Positions 43,108-55,448 are shown, counted from the first letter of the stretch. The stretch: DNA of 64,000 nucleotides from Omphiscola glabra (GCA_964017045.1 OZ024809.1:11724307-11788306); one strand, 5' to 3'. Notes: a model not told the origin generated them from the letters alone. A program made the numbers and translations.

Positions 43108-43642
43108 GATGCCCTCTGGGTAGTATGGATGATGCCCTCTGGGTAGTATGGATGATGCCCTCTGGGTAGTATGGATGAGGCCCTCTGGGTAGTATGGATG
43201 ATGCCCTCTGGGTAGTATGGATGAGGCCCTCTGGGTAGTATGGATGATGCCCTCTGGGTAGTATAGATGATGCCCTCTGGGTAGTATGGATGATGCCATC
43301 TTGGTAGTATGGATGATGCCCTCTTGGTAGTATGGATAATGCCCTCTTGGTAGTATGGATGATGCCCTCAGGATAGTATTGATGTTGCCCTCTGGGTAGT
43401 AGGAAGACCCCAGAACTTGAACAGCAATACAGGATAGTATTGATGTTGCCCTCTGGGTAGTAGGGATAATATCCTCTTTGTAGTATTGATAATGCCCTCT
43501 TGTTAGTATGGAGGATGCCCTCTAGGTAGTTTGGATGATGCCCTCAGGATTGTATGTATGTTGCCCTCTGTGTAGTATGGATGATGCCCTCTGGGTAGTA
43601 TGGCTGATTCCCTCTTGGTAGTATGGATGTTGCCCTATGGGC
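43108..43642. repeat. 23-bp minisatellite, about 23 units, with an interruption
   Basis: GATGCCCTCTGGGTAGTATG plus GAT repeats. The left half is nearly uniform; the right half carries CTTGG, CAGGATAG, TTGATG and TAATG variants. At 43402-43434 the array is broken by GAAGACCCCAGAACTTGAAC and AGCAATA, after which a unit already seen before the break is repeated. Minus-strand ORFs (YYPEGIIHTTQRASS) are artefacts. Confidence 0.96.
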
Positions 43643-45529
43643 AGTTATCATGTTTTCTTTTCATAACTTCAATGGCGAACTCCAAACACTTACGTTTTTG
43701 ACCTGCTATCTATTTCTTGTTGTACCTTTATTTGTCATGTCTGCTGGGGAAGGCTTTTAGCCGATACGTTCTCTTTTTATTGCACTGTCTTTCTAATTCA
43801 AGCTTCCACAATCCTTGTTCTACCATTTCCTTATCCTCAATTTAAAAAAAAAAACCCTCTCATTCTCTCTCCCATTATCATAAATATTATGTTTAAAAAT
43901 AATTTATATTTACTTCGCTTTTGTCCGTGAGTGGCTAGGTGGGAGGCAAAAATCTTCAGACGGCTAATTGACTCACTTCCCGTCAAGCTACCGAGTTGAA
44001 ACTTGGTACATAGACTCGTAGCAAATGACAACTTCTTCTCTAAATTTTCAAAAAAATAAAATTCCCGATAACTGCGTTGAATTACATCCTTAAAAAAAAT
44101 ATATATATATATATATATCACTGGTACGTTTGGTTGGTAACATTTTTGTTTTGTTTTTTCTGAAATAGTTGGTGAAATAAATCTGTGGTGTACAAGCGGA
44201 TGAGTCATTGGAATAGTAATGTAGGTCGGGTGAGGGGCTAAAAAATTGTGCTGTTGCGAGACTTGGGAGGGGGCGCCCCAATTGGGGTTCTTAGAAGGTG
44301 CGTTACTTGAATGCGTGTTTTATCAAATTTTCAACCACCACACCCCCTCCCCCCCCCCCCCAAATGACTCGATATTAAATTTCATAACGGATTTATACGT
44401 AAACAAATAAATATTTTTAGAGGTTGTTTAATTAATATTTTCCCCCCTCCACTACCCTCCCCCGCCGCCCCTTCACTTTCGAATCCCAATAAACAGTTGC
44501 CACATTAACGACATCACAGTTGCCCCCCCCCACACACACACACCCACTACATCCACCCCGACCCCCTCTGCTCATGTAAACAATACATCCGGTATTTGAA
44601 TAATTTCCCTATTTATAAAGATTGACACGGCGCGTTACATCAATAGCAACGCACCGCCCCGTGTGCGCGCCTTCTGGTGAAACACCACCCACCACACCGG
44701 TGCCGTACCGTGCGGTGATTTATATGAACGTTCGTTATTGAACGGCCGAATCTAACGCGCGGTTTCCTCCCTGTGATGCAGCAATTCCTGGGGCCGTGTG
44801 TCCACGATGGAATAAGTTGATCTACGGGTGGAGACATGCATCCTCTCGCTGTTTGGTGATAAATACTGACAAAACAATAATAAATATTAGCAAGAAATAA
44901 AATATTTTGTTTCTAGAATTATGACGTCAGGATGTGTAATGACCCCCCCCCCCACCCCGTTTTTCGTAAGTTTGGAGATTGGATGAACGGTTTTGGGGGT
45001 GGGGGGTAATGATGAAAATAATTAGAATCAGTGACCGGGTGTCCAAAAACGGTTGGGGTTGGGGGTTGGATGCAGTGTCTGAAAGACATCTTTATTCAAT
45101 AAGTATAACAATGACTTCCCAAATATTCTTTTTACGCCGTTAATTACGCCCTGTGAGTGTTTTCTAACACTCACTCCTGGGCGTCATTTCCGTTTTTCTC
45201 GAGGGGAGGGGGGTGTGGGGGAAAGACAAAAATTTGGTCGGCTTGTTAAGATGATTATTACTGGAGGCGCTAGAGTACATATCATTTTAAATACAACCTG
45301 CAAATATTCGGGGGGTGGGGGGGTGCCCTACCCAAATGACGTCTCCAACTTTCTCCCCCCCCCCCACCAGCACCCAATCAATTGTTTCCCTTACTGTTGC
45401 ACTCCGTACAAAAGTAGCATCGCGTTTTAAAATTTGAAAGTTATGAACTTCTGATTTATTTATTGAATCGCAAATAGAACTGTAGAACTTAGATAATAAA
45501 ATATTGACTTACTACGTAAAGGGAAAATG

Positions 45530-45566
<37 letters not shown>

Positions 45567-45640
45567 TATAATTCAAAAGTTTTTCTTATAATTTAATCTT
45601 TTTTCTCGTTTCCCCTGAAATGCCACCCTCGCGCCCACGG
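43643..45640. other. Unique sequence with many C/G runs and AT repeats; no gene recognised
   Basis: C runs of eight or more lie at about 44350, 44525, 44945 and 45355, and G-rich runs at 45000 and 45310. (TA)n tracts lie at 44099-44118 and 45536-45560. ORFs (123 codons minus at 43837; others shorter) show no family. The 44590-44850 part is GC-balanced and CpG-rich. Confidence 0.45.
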
Positions 45641-45667
45641 TGACCTCACCAGGTTTGAGAACCTCTG
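45641..45667 (+). mobile_element. hAT right-end relic
   Basis: AGGTTTGAGAACCTCTG is a good match to the hAT terminus GTTTGAGAACC-x-CTG. No partner end or target duplication was found. Confidence 0.45.
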
Positions 45668-45752
45668 ATTTAAGGAGTGCGTCGTAAAGTTTGCCGTCGC
45701 TATCGTCGTCCAGGTCTAATGAGAGGAACAGTTTAGGACATATCTCAACCTG

Positions 45753-45990
45753 CTCAACTCTTATGCTAGTTTGGGACACATCTCATCCTGTTTGAATGGC
45801 ACAAAACACTCAACTCTTATGCTAGTTTGGGACACTTCTCATCCTGTTTGAATGGCACAAAACACTCAACTCTTATGCTAGTTTGGGACACTTCTCATCC
45901 TGTTTGAATGGCACAACACACTCAACTCTTATGCTAGTTTGGGACACATCTCATCCTGTTTGAATGACGCAGGCATCTTGCACAACTCAC
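45753..45990. repeat. 56-bp minisatellite, about 4 units
   Basis: CTCAACTCTTATGCTAGTTT starts at 45753, 45809, 45865 and 45921, an exact 56-bp period. The unit continues GGGACACTTCTCATCCTGTT and TGAATGGCACAAAACA. A diverged copy precedes it at about 45730. Confidence 0.96.
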
Positions 45991-46540
45991 TCAATTCTTA
46001 TAGTGAAATGGGCGCATACCACGTTGTGTGACGCCTAATTAGTTTCCCCCCAAAAAGTTATGTAACGCATCGTGAGCACTTCAAGATACCGAAACAAAAA
46101 TCTTATTTTCGATAAACACAAAATTTCTACACGGTACTGACGGCTGTCCGTGATCATTATTATATTTTATTTTATTGAGTTTTCCCACGATTACTTCCCT
46201 TTACATTCGATTACCACGACAGTAAACTCGAATGTTCTTCTTGCTGGTGTTATCTCAAGTTGTCTCTCCTATTCTCCGAAAAATCCATTCACGTTGTCTC
46301 CCCCCGCACTGTCCCATTCACTTTGTGCTCATCGACTGATAATCTTAAGCGATACCCACCACCCTCTTTTCTTTGACGTGACGTCACAATCGTCTTCTTT
46401 CATGTGACGAAATTATAGTCTTCCTTTGCGGGTATCTAATAGCCGAGGTTTGTCCGTTTGTGCGTTGTTAACTATCTGAGAGCGCTGACCACCCACATTC
46501 ATACAAGTAAAACGGAAGGGATCTCTTCACATATACATAG

Positions 46541-46712
46541 CGCACCAATGGATGTAGCTCTCACGATAACACACTTTCTGGATGCACATAACGCACCAAT
46601 GGATGTAGCTCTCACGGTAACACACTATCTGGATGCACATAACGCACCAATGGATGTAGCTCTCACGATAACACACTATCTGGATGTACATAACGCACCA
46701 ATGGATTTAGCT
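46541..46712. repeat. 51-bp minisatellite, 3.4 units, inside an open frame
   Basis: CGCACCAATGGATGTAGCTC begins at 46541, 46592, 46643 and 46694. The 17-codon unit keeps one plus frame open (46458-46892, 144 codons) with MDVALTITHYLDAHNAP repeats. The three differences between full units change the amino acid each time (I/V, F/Y, A/V) and none is silent, so there is no sign of purifying selection. The ORF ends in a hAT relic, so I do not call it as a gene. Confidence 0.93.
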
Positions 46713-46849
46713 TTTTTAGGCAGTTACATCTACAGTCTGTTATTACCAACAGAGTTAATGATGAGGTCCGCTAAATTTCCCGTTCTATCACGTCGAAATG
46801 AAAAGGGGAAAAGGCGTGAATTTGTTTGTAAAATTTCGCGGCGGTGCTG

Positions 46850-46875
46850 TGTTGACCACACTTTGAGAACTACTG
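46850..46875 (+). mobile_element. hAT right-end relic (OC1-like)
   Basis: CCACACTTTGAGAACTACTG resembles the inverted OC1-type hAT end (CTTTGAGAACCACTG). The left end was not found within 400 bases upstream. Confidence 0.5.
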
Positions 46876-47225
46876 GGCTACGAAGATTCTAACTTGTTTT
46901 ATATGGTGGATTCAAATACAGGGCCCAGCAATGGGTCCTTTTGATGTTTGTGTCCGGGTCCCAGAATTGGCTAAATATTATGGCGGCCATCGCCCCTCCA
47001 CACACACACACACACACTCACACGCACGCACACACAAACACACACACTCCCTGGTTTTCTTGTCCCAATTTTTTCGAACATTTCCTAAAAAAAATAGGTG
47101 CCCACTTTTGAGTGGTTTCCCTCTTAACAACTTTCTTCCTTGCATATTTTCTCCCCAACACAACATTACCGCTTAAGGTCCTCAGCTTAAAATTTTAGCG
47201 CTGGCAATTTCTCTCTACCATTTCT
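46876..47225. other. Unique sequence with a (CA)n microsatellite
   Basis: CACACACACACACACA with interruptions covers 46998-47047. Nothing else is recognised. Confidence 0.6.
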
Positions 47226-47312
47226 GTACAATAACCATGAGGGTTTATTCCCCTGTACGATACAATAACAATGGGGGTTTATTCCCCCGTACGATACAAT
47301 AACTATGGGCCT
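47226..47312. repeat. About 33-bp tandem repeat, 2.5 units
   Basis: ACAATAACCATGAGGGTTTA followed by TTCCCCTGTACGAT occurs twice with small changes; a third partial copy ends ACTATGGGCC. Confidence 0.85.
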
Positions 47313-49327
47313 TTTCACCACAGGGCAAACGCCTGTCCGGGTCCGTTTTAAAAAAGAAATCGACTTAAAAGCACATGTGACGTGTGAGAGTTCGATGTAG
47401 GTCCAGGACCGCTCTGATTTAAAGTAACACCCCCCCCCCACTTTTTCTCCCTTTTTTCCTTCTTCCGAATTCCTTTAGAATAGCAACTGTAAGTTTCCTC
47501 CGTGTGAATAGCAGCTATTTGCACGGCGACGTACGCGCACACCAACAAAGACAGAGTTGCTGATCTGCGGCCGTTGTCTGTGGGGGGGAAAATAGCCCCT
47601 ATTAAAAGGTGAGAATGAATGCCGGGAATTTCGCCGTTAGACGCTCAGGCCGAGTCGTGCCGTTAGACGTGAAGAATCTGTCCGAGCTTCCGACGCGAGA
47701 AGTGTGTGTGTGTGTGGGGGTGTGGGGGGTGTTTACTACCTTATATGAATCTGTCTATCCTTTTTGTTTTGTTGTTGTTCAGGGGTTTACTCGTGTGTGT
47801 GAGTTGAATTTTAAACGAATTTTCACGTCGGCCATAAAATCATGCGGATCGCTGGTTTCCGAAACATTTTCTAATTGATGATTTATTGATGGTTTATGGG
47901 TGTGTGTTTAACATTATATATGTGCCAGAATCAATAAAACACCCACACAGTATAAAGTGTTATTGCGCTTGTGATTTAACGGAGAAAGTGCAACAGGGAA
48001 ACTTCCGCATCGGGTCAAACGTATACGTCGAAAACGAGAGACGGCTTCTACTTCTGGGGCGTGCTAATATGTTACACCCTCATTAGTATCAACTCACCCC
48101 CTACCTACCCCACCCCCCATTTTCATATTTATCACTAAAACCTCCCCAATTTTCTTGGTATACGCAGTATTTAAACAGTAACCTCTTGTATTTTGCTTCA
48201 TCCACGATAATCCAAAACTGAAATATCCTCAAACATGAAAATATCCTCGTTTATCTAGTAATTAATCAGTATACCCCCCAACCCCCCCCCCCCCCCCACC
48301 AAAAAAAAAAAAAAAAAATGATTTTTTTGTACCCACGATAATCTATATATGAAATCACAACATTGCCTTCATTCATTCAATTACCCTATTACCTACCAAC
48401 AGGTCCCACCATTTGCCTTTATCAGAAACCATTTATATCAAAACTTAAATCAGTAGCTTCACTGCCATTCGAATGACTTTTAGTCTCGCATCCCCCCTAA
48501 AATGACGTATCATGTTTGGGAAAACCAGGACCAGGTCCACAATATTTCGTCACCATATAGTTAAGTTCCCGCGCCCCCCCCCCCCAATCCCCACAGACAC
48601 ACACACACACACACTGACCGACAGTTAAGGAGTTGGGGTTGGTGTTTGTGGGTGTGCATGATTTTGTGTGTGTGGGGGGGGGTATCATTTGACTCCGGCT
48701 CCGTTACCTGGGAATCAAGGTAAAAAGTCAACATGTTTGATATTACTCCCTCCGCGGCCTTTTTTTTAAAAAAGTTTACTCGCACCGATTCAACCTGGTG
48801 TCGCACACTCGGCGTTTTGTGGGCCATTCAACGTACCCTGGTATATAATTACCTTTCTTTAACATGGCGTAAGAAATTTAAGACAAATAAGCTAAGAGAA
48901 TTTTAAGGGTTATGAAATTATCGAGCCGATTTAAAAAAAAAAAAAAAAGATATATATATATTATTTTGAAACATCTCAAACGATTTTGTAGCTCTTAGAT
49001 CTACTAGCATTTAGACCCGTCCAAAATGACGGGGGGAGGTGGGGGAGTATTATTATTTGAAACAAAAAGAATATAATGTTTTTGTTTTTTCGCGAAAATC
49101 AAACCATTTAATAAACGAAACAAAGAAACTCGTATTCGCTAAAGGATTTTACGGTAATTGGGTAAAGCCCTAGTTGACGTATTTCGTTTACAACGTTCAT
49201 TTCAGTATACTCCATTATAAAGTTTTAGTAATGGAAAACTTAAAAAAAAAAATTTATATATAAAAAAAAAATAAAAAAAATAACTATGATTAGACATTAG
49301 TGGACAAGTTGCCACCCCCCCCCCTCC
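47313..49327. other. Unique sequence with many C/G and A runs
   Basis: C or G runs lie at about 47430, 47580, 48285, 48575 and 48674, with (CA)n at 48596 and long A runs at 48301, 48935 and 49250. The 47580-48070 stretch is better balanced and has ORFs of 89 and 66 codons without recognisable motifs. No gene is supported. Confidence 0.45.
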
Positions 49328-49490
49328 CCGACGTAGCCAGGGTCAGTGCTGCCTGGGGCTGGCCGTGATTTTTGACGACCCTTTCCGCGAATGACAACTC
49401 TGGTTTGACCCCCTTTAAACACCAAGAATTAAAGAGCCGCCTTGGGTTGACCGCCCCCCCCCCGCCTCACCCCGTCTTCCTACGCCACCG
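49328..49490. mobile_element. Decayed hAT-type MITE, CAGTGGCGTAG group
   Basis: ACGTAGCCAGGGTCAGTGCT on the left and TCTTCCTACGCCACCG on the right fit a degraded pair of the CGTAG/CTACGCCACTG termini, 163 bp apart. The G+C-rich interior with a C run near the right end is also typical of the group. No target duplication is visible. Confidence 0.5.
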
Positions 49491-49950
49491 TTCTCGTCGA
49501 GAATTCACCGCTGCGTCATTACGATAAATACGATTTTTTTCCATCTCGGTTTCTCCCAATTGAAGTTTTTTTCCGCCCATATCCCTATCAGAAGTGTTAT
49601 GTCATCCAAACATATCCACACATACATATTGACTGCATCCCACCGTACAATTGTCATGAATCCGCCCCCCCCCCCTTTTCCCCCCCACAGACAGACACTC
49701 ACTGCACGGCGCTGTCATAATGTATTTGGTGGCCCTCGATGTGTGCTCGTGATCTCCTTCTGTGTCAGAGCCTCGCTTTTGATCGAGACACACAGACTTG
49801 ACAAAGCGCTCGTTTACTCTCTGGCCCATTGAGGAAAATGGCCGTGTTTGTATTGTCATTAGCTTAGAGCTGCTGACTTGTTTGATTTTTTTTACCTTTG
49901 TTGGTAAGAGTCAACTGCTGGTTTGATTTTGAGCCCAATGACAGCGGAAC

Positions 49951-50150
49951 CAGCGGTTCTGGATCTTTTCAATCACAACACTTTAAATACATATGTCTGA
50001 TGTGTGGAAACTGGGGATACCTTAGAACCACTGTCGAGTTATTATTATTTTTTTCTCAACGACTCTTATAAATTTACTTTTCGCAGCTCCGTAAATTATA
50101 TTTACAAAACGTATGTCCAGAGGTAGGCACCAACAAATTGAGAACCCCGG
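49951..50150 (+). mobile_element. Probable decayed hAT MITE with CAGCGGTTCT end
   Basis: CAGCGGTTCTGGATCTTTTC on the left pairs with AAATTGAGAACCCCGG on the right, 200 bp apart. The flanks (AGCGGAAC and TAGTTTAC) do not match. The interior is unlike the two SPIN copies, so it belongs to another hAT family. Confidence 0.55.
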
Positions 50151-50369
50151 TAGTTTACGGGCCGTGGAATATGTGGACTATACATGTCAAATATAGTTAA
50201 CGGTTTGACCCATCAGGGTGTGCCTCCGTGGGCATTTTTATTCGTGAGGACTAATTGTTATAGAAAACTGACTGTACGTACGGCATATGGTTCAATGTCA
50301 AGGACGCTGTAAAATGTCATAAGTTTATTCACTCGGCTCCAGACTGCCAATGACATGTCTCTGTACACA

Positions 50370-50600
50370 TTTCTCTTGGTACCGCCTGTACATATTTCTC
50401 TGAAACCTATCTGTACACATTTCTCTTGATGGCCATATGTACACACCTCTCTTCATAACCATCTGTACACATTTCTCTTGATACCACATGTGCATATTTC
50501 TCTTGAAACCTATTTGTGTAGTTTCCCATATGTACACATCTCTCTTCATAACCAACTGTACATATCTCTCTTGATACCCATCAGTACATAATATTCTCAT
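50370..50600. repeat. Degenerate 26-30 bp repeat (TGTACACATTTCTCTTGATA)
   Basis: TGTACACATTTCTCTTGATA, TGTACATATTTCTCTGAAAC, TGTACACACCTCTCTTCATA and similar strings follow at 26-32 bp spacing, about eight copies. Diverged units and variable spacing suggest an ageing array. The minus ORFs come from this repeat. Confidence 0.88.
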
Positions 50601-50767
50601 TAACATTTGTTCCATGTGTACATCTAACATCCTATATAATCATTTGCAGGTATTTCTCCTTAATGTATGACATATTGATAGCACTGCTTTATGTAGCAAT
50701 TACAACACAATTTACCTATATACAAACCATGCGTACACATAGTTTCTGCTCTCGCCTGTATCTCTGG

Positions 50768-51747
50768 CAGTAACTGGGTTGGTCATTTGGTGGACGCAGA
50801 ACCACACGAAAGTGACTGGTTCGGTCATCTGAGGGGACACAACCACACGACAGTGACTGAATTGTTCATCCTTTAAGACACAACCACACGACAGTGACTG
50901 AATTGTTCATCCTTTAAGACACAGCCACACGACAGTGACTGAATTGTTCATCCTTTAAGACACAGCCACATGACAGTGACTGAGTTGTTCATCCTTTAAG
51001 ACACAGCCACACGACAGTGACTGAGTTGTTCATCCTTTAAGACACAGCCACACGACAGTGACTGAATTGTTCATCCTTTAAGACACAGCCACACGACAGT
51101 GACTGAATTGTTCATCCTTTAAGACACAGCCACACGACAGTGACTGAATTGTTCATCCTTTAAGACACAGCCACACGACAGTGACTGAATTGTTCATCCT
51201 TTAAGACACAGCCACACGACAGTGACTGAATTGTTCATCCTTTAAGACACAGCCACACGACAGTGACTGAGTTGTTCATCCTTTAAGACACAACCACACG
51301 ACATTGACTGAGTTGTTCATCCTTTAAGACACAGCCACACGACAGTGACTGAATTGTTCTTCCTTTAAGACACAGCCACACGACAGTGACTGAATTGTTC
51401 ATCCTTTAAGACACAGCCACACGACAGTGACTGAGTTTTTCATCCTTTAAGACACAACCACACGACATTGACTGAGTTGTTCATCCTTTAAGACACAACC
51501 ACACGACATTGACTGAGTTGTTCATCCTTTCAGACACAGCCACACGACAGTGACTGAATTGTTCATCCTTTAAGACACAGCCACACGACAGTGACTGAAT
51601 TGTTCATCCTTTAAGACACAGCCACACGACAGTGACTGAGTTGTTCATCCTTTAAGACACAGCCACACGACAGTGACTGAGGTGGTCATCTGAGGGGACA
51701 CAACCACACGACAGAGACTGGGTTGGTCGTACCACACAACAGCGACC
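50768..51747. repeat. 41-bp minisatellite, about 24 units
   Basis: GACACAGCCACACGACAGTG followed by ACTGAATTGTTCATCCTTTAA repeats almost exactly. Markers are GAATTG/GAGTTG, CAGCC/CAACC and CAGTG/CATTG. Both ends carry the same divergent form, GGTCATCTGAGGGGACACAA (50825 and 51684), beside further diverged GGTTGGTC units. The uniform middle is therefore framed by matching old edges. Confidence 0.98.
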
Positions 51748-53050
51748 TCCAGTTTCAACACATGATTGGTACAAAGATGTTTGCCACCAGTAACAATAAC
51801 CGTCCCAGGATGCTTTCCCTATTAAATCATAAATTATGTAGATATGTTATCCATCCCCACACACTTTAAAAATTAATAATATAAGATAATAACGTGTCCA
51901 GTATCAGTGATCCCCTTACATAGGTCCCACGTGTTTCTAGTAACGTTCCATTGATCTCTTTGACTTGACTTGACTTTCATTGGTTTTCTCGTTGTCAGCA
52001 CTTCCGTTGTGGCTACAAAGGGGATGCGCATGTGCCGAGTGTGCAGAGATCCTCAAACTTTTAACAAGGGGGCTAATTTTTTTTTCTTTAGAAAACAGAG
52101 TCGAAATTTGTGTAGCAAAAAAAAAAAAAAAAAAAAATATTCATTTAATTCAAGGTATTGTATAGCACCCCAACACAAGCCGCCGCCTTCTAAAATCACC
52201 CGTCTCTGTCACCATGGTAACGGTTATTTAGTTCTGCTAATTATTTTTTTTAATGAAAACACGAGAGTTCAGTGGTGAAACTACTTCCTGGGGGACCCCT
52301 TTATCTAAAAAGTGGGGTTACCAATGGGGCATTGACACGTTCCACAAATGGTGTGGGGAATGAGGCTATGAGGTGGTAAATGGGACTGAAGGTGGGAAGT
52401 GTGACTATTGTTACGTACTGTTATCAGTATGGAGAAATGAATCTCTTATTTAAGTGTATGACTCGCTCTAAAACTGTACACAACAAAAGACGATACCAAA
52501 TGATAAATACAATAACAAAGAAATCGATACTCAATCCAGGGCCAATTACAATTAATACGTTTTATTATGTTAATTATAATAAATTACAAAATCAAAAGAA
52601 ATATAATTAAAACTATTGACTTGCAGCGTACTGTTTGGCTTGTACCGGTATGATGTACAATAAAATACAATGTGCAAAAAGGTTACAATGATGAAAAGAA
52701 ATCTACACACACACAGTAAACAACGCGATGTCTCGTAGCCGAAATAACACACGCTTCAAGTATCTCGTGATAAATGATCTGCCTCTCAAAAATTTCTCGT
52801 GTGCCCTTTTATAGTCTGTTTTACTCATGTTTCGAGAACCGCCTTACGCATTGTTTTCCCTTCCAGATTTCTCCAGATTTTTCTACACTATTCCAAGGAA
52901 ACGGACAATACTTACTAAGATGTAAACAGGGTCAAAGGGAGACTATTTTTAGCTACCCACACCTTAAATGCGATCTCGAGCTTGTTGTCTGCTAGAGTTC
53001 ATGACGTAAACACACGTCGTCTACATAACACTATAATGTTAATTTAATTA
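51748..53050. other. Unique sequence with a hAT end relic and a retroposon-like tail
   Basis: CAGAGATCCTCAAACTTTTA at 52044 resembles a hAT left end (CAGTGGTCCTCAAACTTTT). AAGTCAAGTCAAGTCAAAG (minus strand, near 51960-51980) resembles a retroposon tail. A long A run lies at 52118-52138. ORFs (102 codons and less) are not convincing. Confidence 0.4.
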
Positions 53051-53205
53051 GAAGGTTGGAAATGTGACTATAATGTGTGAAATGTAACTATACGGTCATA
53101 TGGTGGGAAATGTCACTTTAAGGTGGGACATGTTATTATAAAGGTGGAAGTGTGACTTTGTGGTGGTAAATGTGACTATACGGTGGTAAATGTGACAACA
53201 AGGTG
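53051..53205. repeat. Degenerate 19-21 bp repeat (GTGGGAAATGTGACTATA)
   Basis: GGTTGGAAATGTGACTATAA, GGTGGGAAATGTCACTTTAA, GGTGGTAAATGTGACTATAC and similar strings occur about eight times. Confidence 0.88.
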
Positions 53206-53394
53206 AGAAAGAGGAGAGTAGTGGGAGACATGAGCATGGTTTGAATAAAAAAACCAGATCTCGCACGACGAGATGTTTAAACAAACAATTATCTAACATA
53301 AAACGTTAAAAATGACAAATAATTAGGAATTTTCTCGAAATTATATTTTAAATTTAATTCGGCAATAGCTTGGATGAGTTGTTGTTGAGCCTCA

Positions 53395-53810
53395 ACATCA
53401 CATATCAGACATCACATTTCACACATTACATATCAGGCATAAAAAATGAAAATCACACAACACATCTTACAGTAATTATCAGTCATCGGCACATCATATA
53501 TCACACGTCGTATGTCACATCAGCCCGCAACATAACACATCCCATATCATATCCCACACATAATGTATCACATATCACCCACAACACATCACATATCATA
53601 TCCCACACATCATGTATCACATATCACCCACAACACATCCCATATCATATCCCACACATCATGTATCACATATCACCCACAACACATCCCATATCATATC
53701 CCACACATCATGTATCACATATCACCCACAACACATCACATATCAACTATCACACACCACGCATCACATCTCACACATCAAATATTACATTACACACATC
53801 ACATGTGAAC
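53395..53810. repeat. CACATCA-rich array, 49-bp unit in the core (about 4 copies)
   Basis: CATGTATCACATATCACCCA starts at 53611, 53660 and 53709 (49-bp period), and CATAATGTATCACATATCAC opens the copy before. Both sides are looser CATCACATATCA strings. Cycling frames give the overlapping ORFs of 159, 81 and 73 codons (H- and T-rich); these are artefacts. Confidence 0.94.
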
Positions 53811-55309
53811 CCTTACTTACCTGCACACATTAAATTCGGTCAACTGTAAATCTCTGACCCCCTCTTGTCACTGGGCGGGTCGTTCTGCTGCTTTATCTGC
53901 CCCTGGAGATCAAGAATTGCTCTAGTTCCCCATACACACTAAAATTTTGTGTCAAATTTATATTTGAACGCATTATTTTGTTTTACTGTATAGTATATTG
54001 CGTTCAAAAAGAAATTTGACGAAAATTTTAACGTGTGGACTGAAAACAAGATTCGACCAAATTTCCGTTCGATCAAATTTCCGTCGATCAATTTTCCGTC
54101 GACGAAATTTCTTTCGATCAAATTTCCGGTAACCAGTTTCCCCATTTGAAGCAGATCTGTTATTTCGTGAAATCACATAACATAACATAAGACAGTTTTA
54201 GTTTCTGAATGGTCAATTCCCCGTCTGACCAAGCATATGAATCTCCGCCAATACCCCGACTGGCCACTTGTATTAAGGGGGTCAACTACCCTCATTTTCA
54301 TTTTCTAAATTATTAACATTTTAACATGTTTAAAGTTTTTATATTATGTATATGTGCTTAGATAAGCAAAATATGGTGGAGAAATTTAATTATTTTCAAG
54401 AATTTTACTCCAGCGGAGCATAATGGGGGTCGAGATGGTAAAATCATGGGAATCATTGGAAGTGTTTTATATAAAAGTCACAGCAGTTACAGGTCTCAAA
54501 TGTTGCATTTAATTAGCCATAAGCCTACTAAATATGATAACATTGAAACTTTGGGTCAAAAGATAGCCGATTATTTTTTCTTCCTGTCCTTTTGGTGCTG
54601 TTAAGTTTTTTTTTGGCCGAACAATTTTTTCTTTAAAAATACCACTTTTAGTAAAAATATATTTTTTCCATGATCATTTTTAAGCTAACCTGCTCTGTCA
54701 CAATTATTCACAATTTTAAAACAATTGAACATGTAGATTTTGAGAAAAATGAATCATAACACTCAGTATCCTTTAAAAAAAAATATTTTTGAGAAAAATA
54801 GAAAATAAACTCTTTTTTGAAGAAAAGAAAATCTTTTTCATAATATAAGCAAATAAACTACATCTTATTCAACATAAAAATCAATTGGCATATTAATAAG
54901 CAAAAATTTGATGTAAATTTATGGTAAATAAATTTTCAGGGTCTAATAAGCAACATCCACCCTGATCATAAAAAAAAAATAAAAAAAATTTTAATCTTAC
55001 TTTGCATACCCAAAACAATATTTCAATATTATTATTATGACTTAATTTCAAAAGAGCAAAATACATTAACAATAAAATTAGAAAATATACATTTAAAATT
55101 TAGAAAAATACAGGTACAACTAAAAATCAGCCCCTCCTGGTATATACTGCGGCCCTCCTTCCTCTAACTCGACTCTCTCCATTTCTTTTTCAGCAGCTTT
55201 TTTTCTTAATTAATTAAAGGTATTGATCAAATTGTTTTGTTCTTTAGTTTTGCAGAAGCTAATATTTCGTGCCCTCTCAAAAAATCATGTTTTAAACGTG
55301 CCGTAAATA
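53811..55309. other. AT-rich unique sequence, one short repeat
   Basis: At 54050-54130 TCGATCAAATTTCCGT-like strings recur four or five times (15-18 bp spacing). From 54290 to 55130 the DNA is very AT-rich with many A and T runs and no ORF of note. No element ends were found. Confidence 0.5.
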
Positions 55310-55448
55310 CTTGTGGTTACTTGTTATGGATACTTGTTGTGGATACTTGTTGTGGATACTTGTTGTGGATACTTGTTGTGGATACTTGTTGTGGATACTT
55401 GTTGTGGATACTTGTTGTGGATACTTGTTGTGGATACTTGTTCTGAAA
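55309..55448. repeat. 13-bp minisatellite (GTGGATACTTGTT), about 10 units
   Basis: GTGGATACTTGTT repeats with nearly no change. Three units make 39 bases, so each plus frame reads LLWILVVDTCCGY, giving two overlapping ORFs that are not genes. Confidence 0.97.

Noticed and set aside
45536..45560. (TA)n tract as a promoter TATA region
   Set aside because: It is simple dinucleotide repeat with no nearby gene.
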